DNA of 64,000 bases, taken from the NCBI GenBank assembly GCA_001599755.1, contig BCHX01000003.1, positions 3,445,289 through 3,509,288 of the forward strand, given 5' to 3'. Of this stretch, positions 23,479 to 34,550 are shown piece by piece. The position numbers and the translations under genes are program-made. The notes beneath the pieces are model-generated. The model saw only the letters and a list, made by a program, of their open reading frames with translations, was not told the origin of the DNA and made no database searches. Origin of the DNA: Gliomastix tumulicola (Eukaryota; Ascomycota; Sordariomycetes; Hypocreales; Bionectriaceae). Numbering within the stretch: position 1 is the stretch's first letter; every line of letters starts with the position of its first letter.

Positions 23479-24821
23479 GGCGTGTCTGTAGCGTCCCCGA
23501 ATAATACGAGGAGGGGAGGTTGCAACGATTTCAGCCAATTGAGGGTGGCTTTCGCCGGCAAGCCAGCCGCTCAGACACCTTCTCACGGCGCAATTCGAGG
23601 CAGCGAATTGTTTTGCACGGCGCTGTCCTGACGGGTGATGTGCAATCAATTGGCGGCTTTCGCCTTCCGGAGGCTCGGCGCGATCGTCTACGCGGATTCC
23701 TGTCTTCCGAGCGCCGTCAGTGCAGAACCTGAAATTGGTATGGCAGCAATGCGGTATTGAGCGTGAGTGTCTATGAATTGATTATCGATTTTGAGGGATG
23801 GATTCAGTGATGATGGTGATGGATGATTGAAGTGGCGGTTGTTGATTGAGATGCGATCGCAGAAGGCTCCATCCATTCGAGTCGATGCGGTCGCAGGCAA
23901 ACAATACACGTCAATCTGTCCTACCTCACACTTGTATTTATTGCTATGGTAATGCTCGCGTCTACCTAACTCTTACATACAAAACTCAATTGGGCAGAAC
24001 TGACGAGTCCAGAGTCTTTTACTTGAGCAGAAGTAAAATTATAGGCGGGATAGCCCCAAGAGCCAGCCAGCCCAGGCGCAAGCCCAGTCGGCATTCTACC
24101 TTAACCAAGTATCCGGCCCCAGGATCTTCTCGTGTCGCCTTATAAACCGGACGCCCGGACAATGACGACGTCACAAATTGCATGGCTACCAGTGTTTAGG
24201 TAGGTAATTTCCTTGAACAGGACTCGTATTTCGAAATCATGGTCATCATCGATCTTGTTTACATTGGTGGTCTGGATCGATCGAGTGTGTTCTACGGGCA
24301 TCTTCGGGTATCGAGGGTACAGGGCGACATCAGTCGTACTCATCATGAGCACGCGACATGACTTAGAAGATTGAGACAGAGGAATTGAAACGCGACGCGA
24401 ACGTGGAAAGACGTTGGAATACTGATGGTTGGAATGTGGGACCATCATCTGCCCGCGTCGGTAGAATCTCCGAGCACTCAACTGAGCACTCAAGAAGGAC
24501 ATTGTCTAAGCCCAGAGGAGATGCTGGAGAAGTTCAGGTCCCAATACGAGTACCCAAGTCATCCTCCATTCCCGGAATTAAACCATTGACGCTTCAGACC
24601 AGTGGGCCCCCCAATATACAACGTTGAAATTACCAGAGTCTGCCTCGCGTCCTGCCTCGGCGAACCAAGTCCAGGGTAGCAATTAGGAGACTCGACAACT
24701 TTCACCGTCCTCAGTTTACGACGGGTGCCAATTCGTGTCGACGGCATGAGACTCGCCCTCTGAAGTTGTTGACAATGAAAGCCTGAATACAGAAGACGAA
24801 GGAGGTGAAGTTAGTCTTACG
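23479..24821. other. Intergenic region between UCH and kinase genes
   Basis: About 1.3 kb upstream of two divergent genes. It is A/T-richer than neighbouring exons. No gene, RNA gene or repeat of note was recognised; a TTTAGGTAGGTAA motif lies at about 24194. Confidence 0.6.
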
Positions 24822-26411
24822 ATGGAGCCGGCGGTTCACGCTATGCACTGGCGCACTCAGGCATTGCTTCGTCTGGGACGATCAGTCGCGTCTGTCTGTT
24901 CTCATAGCTGGGGTCAACTGGGTAAAGCATCTCAGCCGAGAGTCTGGCGGCGGAGCATGACGACCACTTCGATAAAGGAGGACTTCAACCGCGTGCCCAT
25001 TGCGACTCCTATCGAAGAGGAGCTGCTTCCTGGCTATAGGGCCTAGGACTACTATCCCGTAACCACAGACCAGACTCTAGATTCACGGTATCGCATCATC
25101 TGCAAGCTTGGTCGTGGGGTTGGGTCGACAGTCTGGCTGGCCAAGGACGCCAAGTACGACAAACCCTTAGACACATCCTCATCCACGCTATGTAGTTCAC
25201 CATTTAGCTGACGAAGTATTTAGAACCTCGCAATATCGAGCTGTAAAGATCTGCACCCGTACCACAAACGGTACGGTTGCTGCTCAAGCCAGCCAAGAGA
25301 TTGCCGTGGCTGAGTACCTCAAGACAGCTCCTGTCCAGGAGCACCCGGGCAGACGTACTGTCCGCACGGCTTTAGACTCTTTCACTCTGAAGGGTCCTCA
25401 TGGAACTCATACATGTCTTGTCTATACACCTCAAGGAATGACTTTGACTGAACTCCGCGACTACTTACCGGAGAACAAGTTAACGAAACGGACGCTGCAG
25501 GCCAGCGTCCAACTTCTGCTGATCGCGCTGGATTACCTCCATAAAAATGGTGTCGTTCACACTGGTCAGTGAACAGTCCCTTGTCCGGCGGTCGGAATGG
25601 TTCCAGCAGTTTTATTTGTTTGATGCTAACCCAAGTAGATATATCTCCAAACAACCTCCTTGTTGGCGCGACGGATGACACGGCATTCTCCAAACTCGAG
25701 AGGGACGAACAGGCGCGCCCTGTTGCGAGGAAGGTTCTTCCTGACAGAACCATCTACATGTCCCGTCCTGTACCTCAGACTAATGGGCAGCTTATACTGT
25801 CTGATATGGGCTCAGCAAGATTTGGCCAGGAGAACTTCACGGGCGACATCATGCCTGACGTCTACAGAGCCCCAGAAGTCATTCTAGGTATGGAGTGGTC
25901 CTCCAAGGTCGACTTGTGGTCGGTTGGGGTTATGGTGGGTTTTTGTCCTCGACACACCGTGGTGGTGATGATCTACTAACACCGATCTAGGTCTGGGATT
26001 TGTTGGAAGGAAAGCGACTGTTTAATGCGAAGAAGAATGGTGTTGTCGACGATGAACAACACTTGGCGGAAATGGTGTCTCTGATGGGTAACCCGCCTCT
26101 CGAGCTTTTGCGACGCAGTGACATCTGCGCGAGATTCTTCGACGATGCAGGTGAGCTTTTGCCCATTGCCGCGTTATGTTCATACACCAACTGACACTTG
26201 TGTAATAGGCAAATGGAAAGGCTCAGTTCCTATCCCGAAGCAGTCGTTCGAAGATCGCATCACCCAAGTTGAAGGGGAGGACAAAGAGCTCCTGCTTCGG
26301 TTTGTGCGCAGCGTGCTCTGCTGGCTGCCAGAGCAGAGGCCGACAGCCGAGGAGATGGCATATGATGATTTTCTCATGCAAGCATACTTTGCCGCGCAAT
26401 TGAAAGGGTAG
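24822..26411 (+). pseudogene. SRPK-like protein kinase gene with an in-frame TAG at codon 75
   Basis: Five exons fit perfectly: 24822-25153, 25224-25564, 25639-25934, 25991-26150, 26209-26411 (444 codons including the terminal stop). A single TAG at 25044-25046 falls between LLPGYRA and DYYPV, a junction normally continuous in fungal SRPK-like kinases. All four introns (70, 74, 56, 58 nt) have good donors, branch points and acceptors. Kinase motifs beyond the stop are intact: Gly loop GRGVGST, Lys119 in YRAVKI, HTDISPNN (Asp225), SDMG (Asp280, DFG position), and YRAPEVILG. The catalytic-loop Lys of the usual HRDLK is Ser here, as I recall for some fungal SRPK-like copies. The N-terminal region is basic and could be mistaken for a mitochondrial presequence. 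This may be a recent pseudogene, a sequencing error or a readthrough case. If the base is an error, the gene is a 443-residue kinase. Confidence 0.8.
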
Positions 26412-27291
26412 TTAATACATGTGGCGTATGGTCCCGGCGCGTTCGCCGAGCGTTGGCATGTTACACGAATAAGCCCGTCCAGTGCGTTCAACCCTTCAAA
26501 CGGCACCGTGGTTTGAACGACTTTGGGGACCGTCCTCGGTGTGCGAGTTAGGGTACTTGCAACTCCAGACGCTCTCCGACCACTTCAGGGCGCCTTCCGG
26601 TGCTCAATGGCTTGATTGGCCAAAATATCCTTCGTAATTGAGAGTCAATCAGCGTGGTCAGCACTGAAAGGTGGGGCTCGCGAGCGGAACTCTCACGCGA
26701 CATGTTGCAGTGCCTGTCAAGATTCCTTCCCTGGTTGAGGTGTGTCCGCGCCTGATAACGGGGATTTCCAATCGGGCATTGCTTACTTCGCTTCATGCTG
26801 GATTCGGATCTCTTGTGAGGCTCTAAGAATCCATAGAATAATTACTTCACTCACGAACATGGGCCGGCGTATGTTTTGTCCGAGAGGCTGCACCCCAGCG
26901 GCTGCCTTACCATCAGTTAGCACTTACGCAGGAGGTACCTTCTTAGCTGCAAAGACCCTGGGCGCGCTCAGAATAAATCAATAGCGCATTTGTGGATCCC
27001 TCAATCTACTGAGTCTGTGCGCCTCCCTGCCTATCATCCTCTCCAATACCACATACGAGGACTGGCTTGGGCTCTGCTTCTCTTTTGCTGGACCAGTCCA
27101 ACAACTTTTGGGACCCACGATCCTGGTCTTCCCTAGCACGTCGCTTCTCACCTCCCTTTTTCCCTTCTCGAACTCCAATCGACTTTTTTCTCGGCGGCGA
27201 CCTTTTTCCCGAGAGCCCAGCGCTCCCCCCTAGTTGCCCCCCGACTCCCTACATCTGCCACCGAGAGACAAGAAAAAAAAAATCTCCCACC
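26412..27291. promoter_or_regulatory. Upstream region of VPS74
   Basis: 880 bp between the kinase gene and VPS74, in tandem. The last ~150 bp are C/T-rich with T-runs, ending in a purine run and CACCATG, a favourable start context. No gene seen. Confidence 0.5.
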
Positions 27292-28609
27292 ATGTCGTCA
27301 GGGCTGACGCGACGTCGTGGGGCTGGCGGGAGCGGCCTGAATGCTGATGGCGAGGCCACAACGCCCTCCAGGACCAACTCGACCAACAATGTGCGGGACA
27401 GCGCCCCCGAGACGAGCTACGAGAGCGGCGAGAACGGCCACAAGATCGCCTACGACCCGCGGGACATCAGCGAGAGCGCCGAGCGCAGCAAACAGCCCAA
27501 GCTGACTATGATGGAGGAGGTCCTGCTGCTGGGCCTCAAGGACAAGCAGGTTCGTCTCGAGAGCTTCCTCCTCTTTTTTTTGCAATTCAATTTCTCCCCA
27601 TCCCCATCATCATCCCCTACGCGTGACCTTGGGGGGGACAGGACCAATTCGCTAACGCCTTCGCGTCCATGACATCAGGGGTATCTCTCTTTCTGGAACG
27701 ATAACATCTCCTATGCCCTGCGAGGCTGCATCGTCGTCGAGCTGGCCTTCCGCGGCAGGATCAGCATGGAGAAGGACCCGGCTCGAAGACGACTACCACT
27801 CGCGGACCGAAATATTGAGGTCATCGACGAGACCCTGACCGGCGAGGTGCTGCTCGACGAGGCATTGAAGATGATGAAGCAGAGCGAGAAGATGAGCGTT
27901 AGCTCCTGGATCGACCTGATGAGCGGTATGCTAGCCCTCGCCACGCTGATGATGATGATGACGATGATATCTTGCTGACACAACCGCGTCGCAGGTGAGA
28001 CTTGGAACCTGATGAAGATTGGGTACCAGCTGAAGCAGGTCCGCGAACGCCTCGCCAAGGGCCTCGTCGACAAGGGCATCCTCCGCACCGAGAAGCGCAA
28101 CTTCCTCCTCTTCGACATGGCCACCCACCCCGTCGCCGATGGCGGCGCCAAGGAGGAGATCCGGCGGCGCGTCCGCAACGTCCTGACGCAGCGCACCGTC
28201 GTCCTGCCCGAGAGCCAGTTCCTCCCCGAGAACCTCGAGTTCCGCTACCTGCGCACCCTGGCCATGGTCTGCGCTGCGTACGCTGCCAACGTTCTCGAGA
28301 ACGCCCTGTCGACGCTGGGCCACGAGGCGCGTGAGAGGGCCTTCGCCCAGACGGACGAGCTGCTGGCCGACTACAGCCAGTGGCCGTTTGGGAAGAAGGC
28401 TACGGGGAACGGCATCGGGGCGAACCTGCCGCAAGTGGTCGCTGAGGTAACATCCCACTGAGAACTTTCAAGCCACGTTCCTCATAGAACGAGATACTGA
28501 CATGGCTGCTTGCTTCTAGGAAATGAGCAAGAACAAGGACAAGGAGCTCCAGCTCGAGGTTGTCGCCGCCTGCCTCAGCGTCTTCACGAGGCTCGACTCT
28601 CTCCTGTAA
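27292..28609 (+). CDS. VPS74: Vps74/GOLPH3 Golgi PI4P-binding protein
   Basis: Four exons: 27292-27549, 27679-27925, 27995-28446, 28520-28609; introns of 129, 69 and 73 nt; 348 residues. The GPP34 domain begins near residue 70 with TMMEEVLLLGLKDKQGYLSF, then WNDNISYALRGCIVVELA. These carry the Trp and Arg residues that bind phosphatidylinositol 4-phosphate in yeast Vps74. Later, LLFDMATHPV and the C-terminal helices complete the fold. The N-terminal ~65 residues are disordered with an Arg-rich start (TRRRGAG). Known role of the family: retaining Golgi glycosyltransferases by linking their cytosolic tails to COPI. The product length matches the yeast protein (about 345). Intron 2 includes a short GAT-rich run. 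Confidence 0.95.
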
Positions 28610-29593
28610 GACCGGAGCACGCGAACACGTCTTCGATCCTCCATATGTCTCCGCTACACAAAGCGGCCGCAAACGCGCCGCGCCTATATATCCCTATCTC
28701 CTCCCCCATCTATCACAAACCACGACCGATTCAAAATTGTCCACGAATACCAGCGATGTACCAGGGCTGTCAGAGTATCACGAAAGGAAGGAGAAACCTC
28801 GAAAGATATACGACTCCTAGAACGATCGAACCAAAGCCTGTAATCCCGATCTTTTAGACTCGTCTTCGTCCTGTTAGAATACCACCCGAGAATACGCCTT
28901 CCGTCCACGGAAGGCAGACTCGTGGAAGCAACTGGAAAACGGGCTCTCTTCTCCTCTCTCTCTCTCTCTCTCTCCTCTCTACGCGCCTCCCCTTGTTCTT
29001 TGAACTTCTCCTTTTTCAAAGCCTTATGATGATGACGGATGGAGCTCGGGTGCTGTACCCATTGGTATTGTCATTCAGGGGTGGAATGGGGGAAAACAAC
29101 GAAAAGGGGGCAAATTTGTGGGAGATTCTGGGAGAGGGGAGTCTTAAAAGTTCCAAACGGGATACGGACACGGACGGGACAAACACGGGTCGGGCCTCCT
29201 TTTTTTTCTCTTTTCCCCCCCTCATCTATCTCGATATTTTGTTTCTTTCTTTTTGTTATTCTCTATCGACGACATGTAGCTGTAATCTGTTTCACCAATT
29301 CAAGGATGCCCCTCGACTCTTGCTGTAGTTTACTTCGTGACAGGTATGATACGGTGTTTTCCGTAATCATGTTACTGGCATCACCACATATGGAAAATCG
29401 AATAGGAGCACGTTTCACTTTATTTAAACCGTACAGCGACGCCCGATGGTGTCTAGACTGAGAGAAACAAGACCGCAAAACTCCAGCGCCATGATGATAG
29501 ATAGTCGTTAAGCCGCCGACACACGGCAACCAAAGCCACACAAAATTTCCCCTTTCCCCCTTTCGTGATATTCCCTTTTTTTGATGTCGTTCT
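28610..29593. other. Convergent intergenic region
   Basis: About 1 kb between the VPS74 stop and the RRP14 stop. It contains a (CT)n run at about 28954-28971 and T-rich patches. No gene recognised. Confidence 0.6.
28954..28971. repeat. (CT)n microsatellite
   Basis: About nine CT units downstream of VPS74. Confidence 0.9.
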
Positions 29594-31683
29594 TTACTTG
29601 CGACGACCGCCAACACCAAGACTGCCCTCGAACCCGGGCCTCGCCTTCTTTGCACCACCGGCCTTCTTCTTCTTGCCCGCCTTGCCGAGCATCTTGTCCT
29701 CGCGGCGCTTCTTGATGTTCTCCTCGCGCTTCTTCTGCCGGTCCTTTTGCGCGCTGGCGACGCCCTTGGCGCGGTCCTTCCAGGCCTGCTCGCTCTTCTT
29801 TTTGGCCGTCTCCTTGCGCTTGACGGTCTTCTTGAGCAGGTCCTCGTCGTTGCGGATCTTCTCGCCCTCGGCGCGGCGGCGGGCCGTCAGCCACTGCTCC
29901 TTCTCGGCGATGTCCTCGCGCTTCTCGTCGTCGAGCTCCTGCAGGCGGGCCTTTTGGTTCTGCACCTTGAGGAGGGCCGTCTTGGGGTCCGAGGGCCCCC
30001 GCCGCTTGCCGCCGCTGAGGACGTACGTGAGGTCGTGCGAGAGCCGGGTGCCGTCGCCAAAGGCCACGCGGCCGAACGAGTACCCGCCCGCGCCGTCGAG
30101 CTCGAGCGCGGGGCTCATGACGCTCGGCGAGTTGGACGCGAGGGCGCGCTCGCGCTTCTCCTGCTCCTCGAGCCGGGTCTGCCGCCTCACCTCCTGGCGG
30201 TGGGCCTTGCGCTGCGCCTGCTTGGCCCGCCGCGACTCGATGAGCTCCTGGCGCGTGCGGATGGGCTTGCCGTCGGGCCCGTCGGCCTTGCGCGCGGCGC
30301 GGAGGGCCTCGATCTTGGCGGCGAGGCGGGCGCGCACGGCGTCCATGTCGGCGGGGAGCTTGATGTGCTTGGGCTTCTCGGAGGGCGGGACGGTGGAGGA
30401 GATAGAAGTAGATGCGCTGGCGTTGGCGGTGGCGGCGGCGTCGGGATGGTTGGTGTCGAAGATGGGGGAATGGGATCCGGAGGAGTCCGGGTGTGATCTG
30501 GCGCTGGCGTCGTCTGTGTCTTGCAGCAGCAGCAGGCCGTCAAAGGCTACAGCCTGCCGGCCTTTCGCGCCTTGTCGGCCTTCTTCAGCGCCTTCTTGAT
30601 CTTGGCCTTCTCCTTCATCCTCTGCTTCGACTTGGCCCGTTTGCTGATCTTCTGCTTGACGGTCTTGATGCCCTCCCTCATCCTCACTGTCAGATTCAGG
30701 CTCTTCCCGTGCCGCGTGTTTTCTCCTCTCTGCCGGTTTCGGTGCTTCGGAGGTACTTACGGCGTCGGCGCTTCCGGAGGCGGCGGCGGCCTGCCTCAGC
30801 TCCTCCTTCTTGGCCTTCTTGGCCACGCTCCTGACCTTGGCCTTCTCCTTCTTCGCGGCCATCTTCTGCTGCTTCTTCGTCATCTTGCCGCTCTTGCTTG
30901 AGCTGGCAGGAGTTGAGCTGGTCTTTGCTTTCGCGGGGCCCTGCTCCTCGGCCTCGGCCTCATCTTCATATTCGTCCTCCTCCTCCGCATCGGATTCGTT
31001 ATCCTCGATCTTCTGCTTCTTGTTGGACTCGGACGGCTGCTCAGCCTTCTTCTTCTTCAGACCCTCGCCAGGCTTCTCTGCCTCGACGCCAGACACGACC
31101 TCGTACTCATCCTCGCCGTCATCGTCGTCGTCGTCGTCTTCCTCCTCAGCCTCGGCCTCCATCTGCCGCCGCTTCCGCTTGTTCTTAGCCCGCTCGTCCA
31201 TGACTTCTTTAGCGTTGCGGTTGAGCTCGCTGTCGGGGTCGAGTCTGCCCTTGCGGGCGGCCTTGGCGCTGGCTTTTGACTGTTTCTTCTTGTTCCATTG
31301 CTCCTCCTGGGTGAACGCAGGTCAGCAACTGGTGTTCGGGAGCGAACGGTTGTGTGTCTGATTGATGAAGAGAGATGGGTAGGCCAGAGCGCTGTTTTGC
31401 GGCGTGGAGGGAGGGCGCTGCCCTGGCGGGAGGTGTGCTTGGTCATATGGGAAGAAGCTGGGGCTGAGCAACGAACCTCTTGTTCCTCTCCGTAGTACAT
31501 CTTGGCGGGGATCAGGCTCAAGAGGCCATCAAAAGCCTTGGAGTGGCCGCGCAGGCGGTCCTACATTCCCTTGTCAGCTATATCCTGCTCCCAGTCCCCG
31601 TCATCCCGCGCGCCGACCGTATATGAGGCGGCGGCGGGGGGATCCTCGTCAAGGCGACCAACCTGCAACGACGCATCGGCCAT
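29594..31683 (-). CDS. RRP14: Rrp14/SURF6 ribosome biogenesis protein
   Basis: Minus-strand model: 31683-31663, 31560-31477, 31306-30761, 30672-30551, 30503-29594; about 560 residues. Exon 1 encodes only MADASLQ. Then DRLRGHSKAFDGLLSLIPAK is the SURF6 N-terminal domain, followed by Lys-rich and acidic stretches. The C-terminal SURF6 domain contains ARLAAKIEALRAARKADGPD, RTRQELIESRR, and a very basic end. Family role: nucleolar pre-rRNA processing, mainly of the 60S path. The middle is unusual. After a strong GTAAGT donor (30760), the codon-biased frame (GIKTVKQKISKRAKSKQRMK...) is reached only by an 88-nt intron, and that frame hits TAG at 30549. A second 47-nt intron (30550-30504, GTAG...CCAG) or a base error is needed to rejoin the C-terminal domain. 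The gene is also open without either intron (135 nt = 45 codons), giving an acidic linker. Confidence 0.88.
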
Positions 31684-32324
31684 TTTGTGTGAATATGTGT
31701 GTATTTCCTCCTCCCCTTGCTGAATGAATTGAAGATGGTTCCGAGTAGAAATTGAATGCGAAATCAGACAGCAGCGAGCAAAGGACAGGTTGCCGACGGG
31801 CTGGAAGAGAAGAAGCTCGTGCTGGGCGGTCAAGTTTGCGAATTGGGAATTTGGCTCCTCACCAACCGCAGGCGATTTTTTTCTTAATTTTTTTTTTTCG
31901 TCCTGGCAGGGAAAAAAAGATACATTGGTACAAGCCTGCCTACGGGGAGATGTGGGTTGAGCGTTCAGGGCGGTTAGCAGCTCCCAGAAGGGGTCCAGCT
32001 TGGCTCCAGCGCCCGAAACTGCCTCCACTCACCGCTGGAACTGCTGGAGCATCACGAGATCACACCGCATCGAATAATACAGTCTGGTCTATCTTTAATC
32101 CCACGGTGACAGCGGCGGAATATCATATACAGCCAACATTTCAATGTTCGTACGCGTTCGTGGTGCTCGGTCTATTGACCCTGGAGTAAGTGCTATGCAA
32201 TCTATCGTGTATAGAAACCAAGCCGAGGGACAGCGCCAGCCGACAGTAGAAGTCTAATGACAAATCAAACGCACCAGCCGTGTCTCCGATGTCGTCGAGC
32301 TCTCTCTCTCTCTCTCAAGATGCC
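31684..32324. promoter_or_regulatory. Upstream region of RRP14
   Basis: 641 bp between the RRP14 start and the stop of the PDAP1-like gene, same strand. It includes A- and T-runs at 31877-31920. No gene seen. Confidence 0.5.
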
Positions 32325-33301
32325 TCACTTCTTCTTGGATGCCTTCTTAGGGCCAGCGGCTGCTTCCCTCTTCTTAGCCTCGCGAGCCTCGATCTGAGCC
32401 CGCTTCTCCTTCTCCTGGGCCTCCCTCTCCTCCTTCTCAGCCTGGAATAGATAAACAACGTCAGCGATCATGTCGTCAAAGGGAATAATATCTCGAGAAT
32501 AGCACAGGCTTGAGGGGAAACGGGGTGTTGAGGGGTGCGACTCACCTGCCGGCGTGCAGCCTCAGCCGCCCGCTGCTCACGGATGACCTTTAGGCGAGCC
32601 AGATCCGCCTTGGCCTCGTCCGTCTTGCCCTGCGCCTGCATCTTCAGATACCTCTCCTTGGCCGCCGCGGCCTCGAGCGCCTCCCGCTCCTTGCGGTTGC
32701 CCGCCTGCAGCTTCTTCACGCCGTCCGTCACCTCGTCGACGTCGGCATCCGCGTCCGCTGCCGAGGGGACCGTGGCCTGCTTCCGCGCCGCCTTGGAGTG
32801 GTTCGGGTTCGCGGGCATGTCCTCGTCATCGTCGTCGTCGTCGTCGTCTTCATCCTCCTCGTCGCTGGTGGGCATGTCGCCGACCTCGACCGTCTTGCCC
32901 TTGGCCTTGGCTATGGCGGCCTCCTTGCGGGCCTTCTTCTGCGCCTTCCGGGCCTCGCGGCTGGCTTCCTCCTTGGCGGCGGCGGCGGCGGCGGCGCCCT
33001 CCTCGTCGTCGCTGTCCTCCTCCTCCTCGTCATCGTCTTCCTCCTCCGACGAGTCCTCGCCGTTCTTCTTCGGGTCGTCTGCACCCCACATGCTCACGGC
33101 GTTGCCATCTGCGTCGATCGGCTGGAGGTTGCGGGAGAAGTGGTGGCCGCCTGTTTTGTGTGTCCAGTGTCAGCCTTATCTGTTCAGGGCGGCGCGCGCT
33201 GGAGGAAGGAGATTTGGTCAGGGGGTCGCACCTCCTCGCGTGTACTTCTTGAACTTGCCGCCACGCCCACGCGAGCCGGATCCTGGTGCACCGCCAACCA
33301 T
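32325..33301 (-). CDS. PDAP1/PP28-family acid-rich phosphoprotein
   Basis: Three exons on the minus strand: 33301-33232, 33150-32546, 32441-32325; introns of 81 and 104 nt; 263 residues. The start (MVGGAPGSGSRGRGGKFKKY) is the typical basic Gly/Arg/Lys-rich opening of the family. The middle has long Asp/Glu/Ser runs, likely casein kinase 2 sites. Residues about 175-240 (GNRKEREALEAAAAKERYLK, then GKTDEAKADLARLK, IREQRAAEAARRQAEKEERE) match the casein kinase substrate phosphoprotein PP28 domain. The end is Lys-rich (KKASKKK). Animal members are called 28-kDa heat- and acid-stable phosphoprotein; the fungal function is not established. The acidic runs come from GAC/GAG repeats and could vary in length. 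Confidence 0.88.
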
Positions 33302-34550
33302 CTTGAAAGAGGTGTGTGTAGATTTTGGTGCTCGGAAGCGTGGTATGAACAAGTTTTGCTCAGGCACTAGACAGGCCGTCCAGCAAAGAGAAGAGTAGAA
33401 TAGAGAGCCAGGTGGGCACGTGCTAGGAGAAGAGAAAAAAAAGGGAGGATCGTCAACGAAGAAAAAGCAAGACCCTTTTTAGTGCCGAGATCTAACAAAG
33501 TGGCAGGCCCGAAACCCAGATATAAATAACGAGATGGCTGCAAGTTCAGGCACCTGCTGGGCTGGCTTTTTTGGCTGGGTAAAAAGTAATAGTTCTCTCG
33601 TGGTTGGGTGAGGCGAGGCGAGGCGGGGAGGCGGGGTAGTTAGCAATTTACGTACAAGCAGCGCCTCAAGGCGTAACAGATTACTTTACTCCTCTGGACA
33701 GACGAGAGGTTTCATGTGTGATTCAGGTTCATGGACAAGATAGAAGTTGATTACTATTATTTTAACTCGCAACAATAGATGCCACAGCTACGAAATCGAA
33801 GAATGAAGGAGAGAAACATTGTTCGAAGGCTTGGGCAACCACCATATTCGCGTCTTTTGTCCCCCGCTTGTACAATGCGTGCCTCCTTGTATCTCTGACT
33901 CAGACGTATCATCGGAGTCATCTGTGGCTCCAGACGATTGAGTAACAATATATGCAATCCATAGTTATCAGACCCATCTGACAATATCTCAAGATCAGGC
34001 ACACCTGCATCATGTCCTACGTGCTCACATCATGTCGTGTCCTCGGACTATGACACCTCTATTTCTGTCAACCCCTCTTCACCTCGGGGAAACTTATTTC
34101 CCGCCCCGCCAGATTGCAGACACAAAACCGCCCTCACAGCTCCACCTAATTTTCCTCTTCTTTTCTTCTTCTTTCTCTTCTTCAACCTACTAGAAAAACT
34201 GATACATCCTTCAAATTCACTCTGGCTTCCATGTTTTCAATGGAGGTATTACGGAGGGGAAACTGGAGGAGAGAAGAGACATTTCCGTTGACTTACCCTC
34301 TGTCCTGCTTACGCTCAGTGAGGGTTGGAGAAATATTTTCGACGACGGTACATTCAATCGTATTCTGCGTGATGGAGGCAACATATGGGAGAGGGACACG
34401 CCGTGCCGATGGTGGTGCACCGTGAGACTTGCTATCCTCGGGGGGCTCAAAGTGACGTGATGTAGATTGTGCCTGGCATGTGCGCACACAGACATGCCAC
34501 ATGTGCAGTGCAGCCAATCCTAAGCTGCCCATATCCTATCAAGATCTGTC
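33302..34550. other. Intergenic region
   Basis: About 1.25 kb: promoter side of the PDAP1-like gene and 3' flank of the next minus-strand gene. There is a GAGGCGAGGCGAGGCGGGGAGGCGG-type G-rich patch at about 33610-33635 and A/T-rich DNA further on. No gene recognised. Confidence 0.6.

Noticed and set aside
24991..25048. Intron ending at the TAG (CCTAG acceptor) to bypass the kinase stop
   Set aside because: It would need a GTGCCC donor without branch point and would delete the conserved PIEEELLPGY segment.
29747..30496. 249-codon + strand frame opposite RRP14
   Set aside because: Low-complexity Leu/Gly/Val shadow of the G/C-biased antisense gene.
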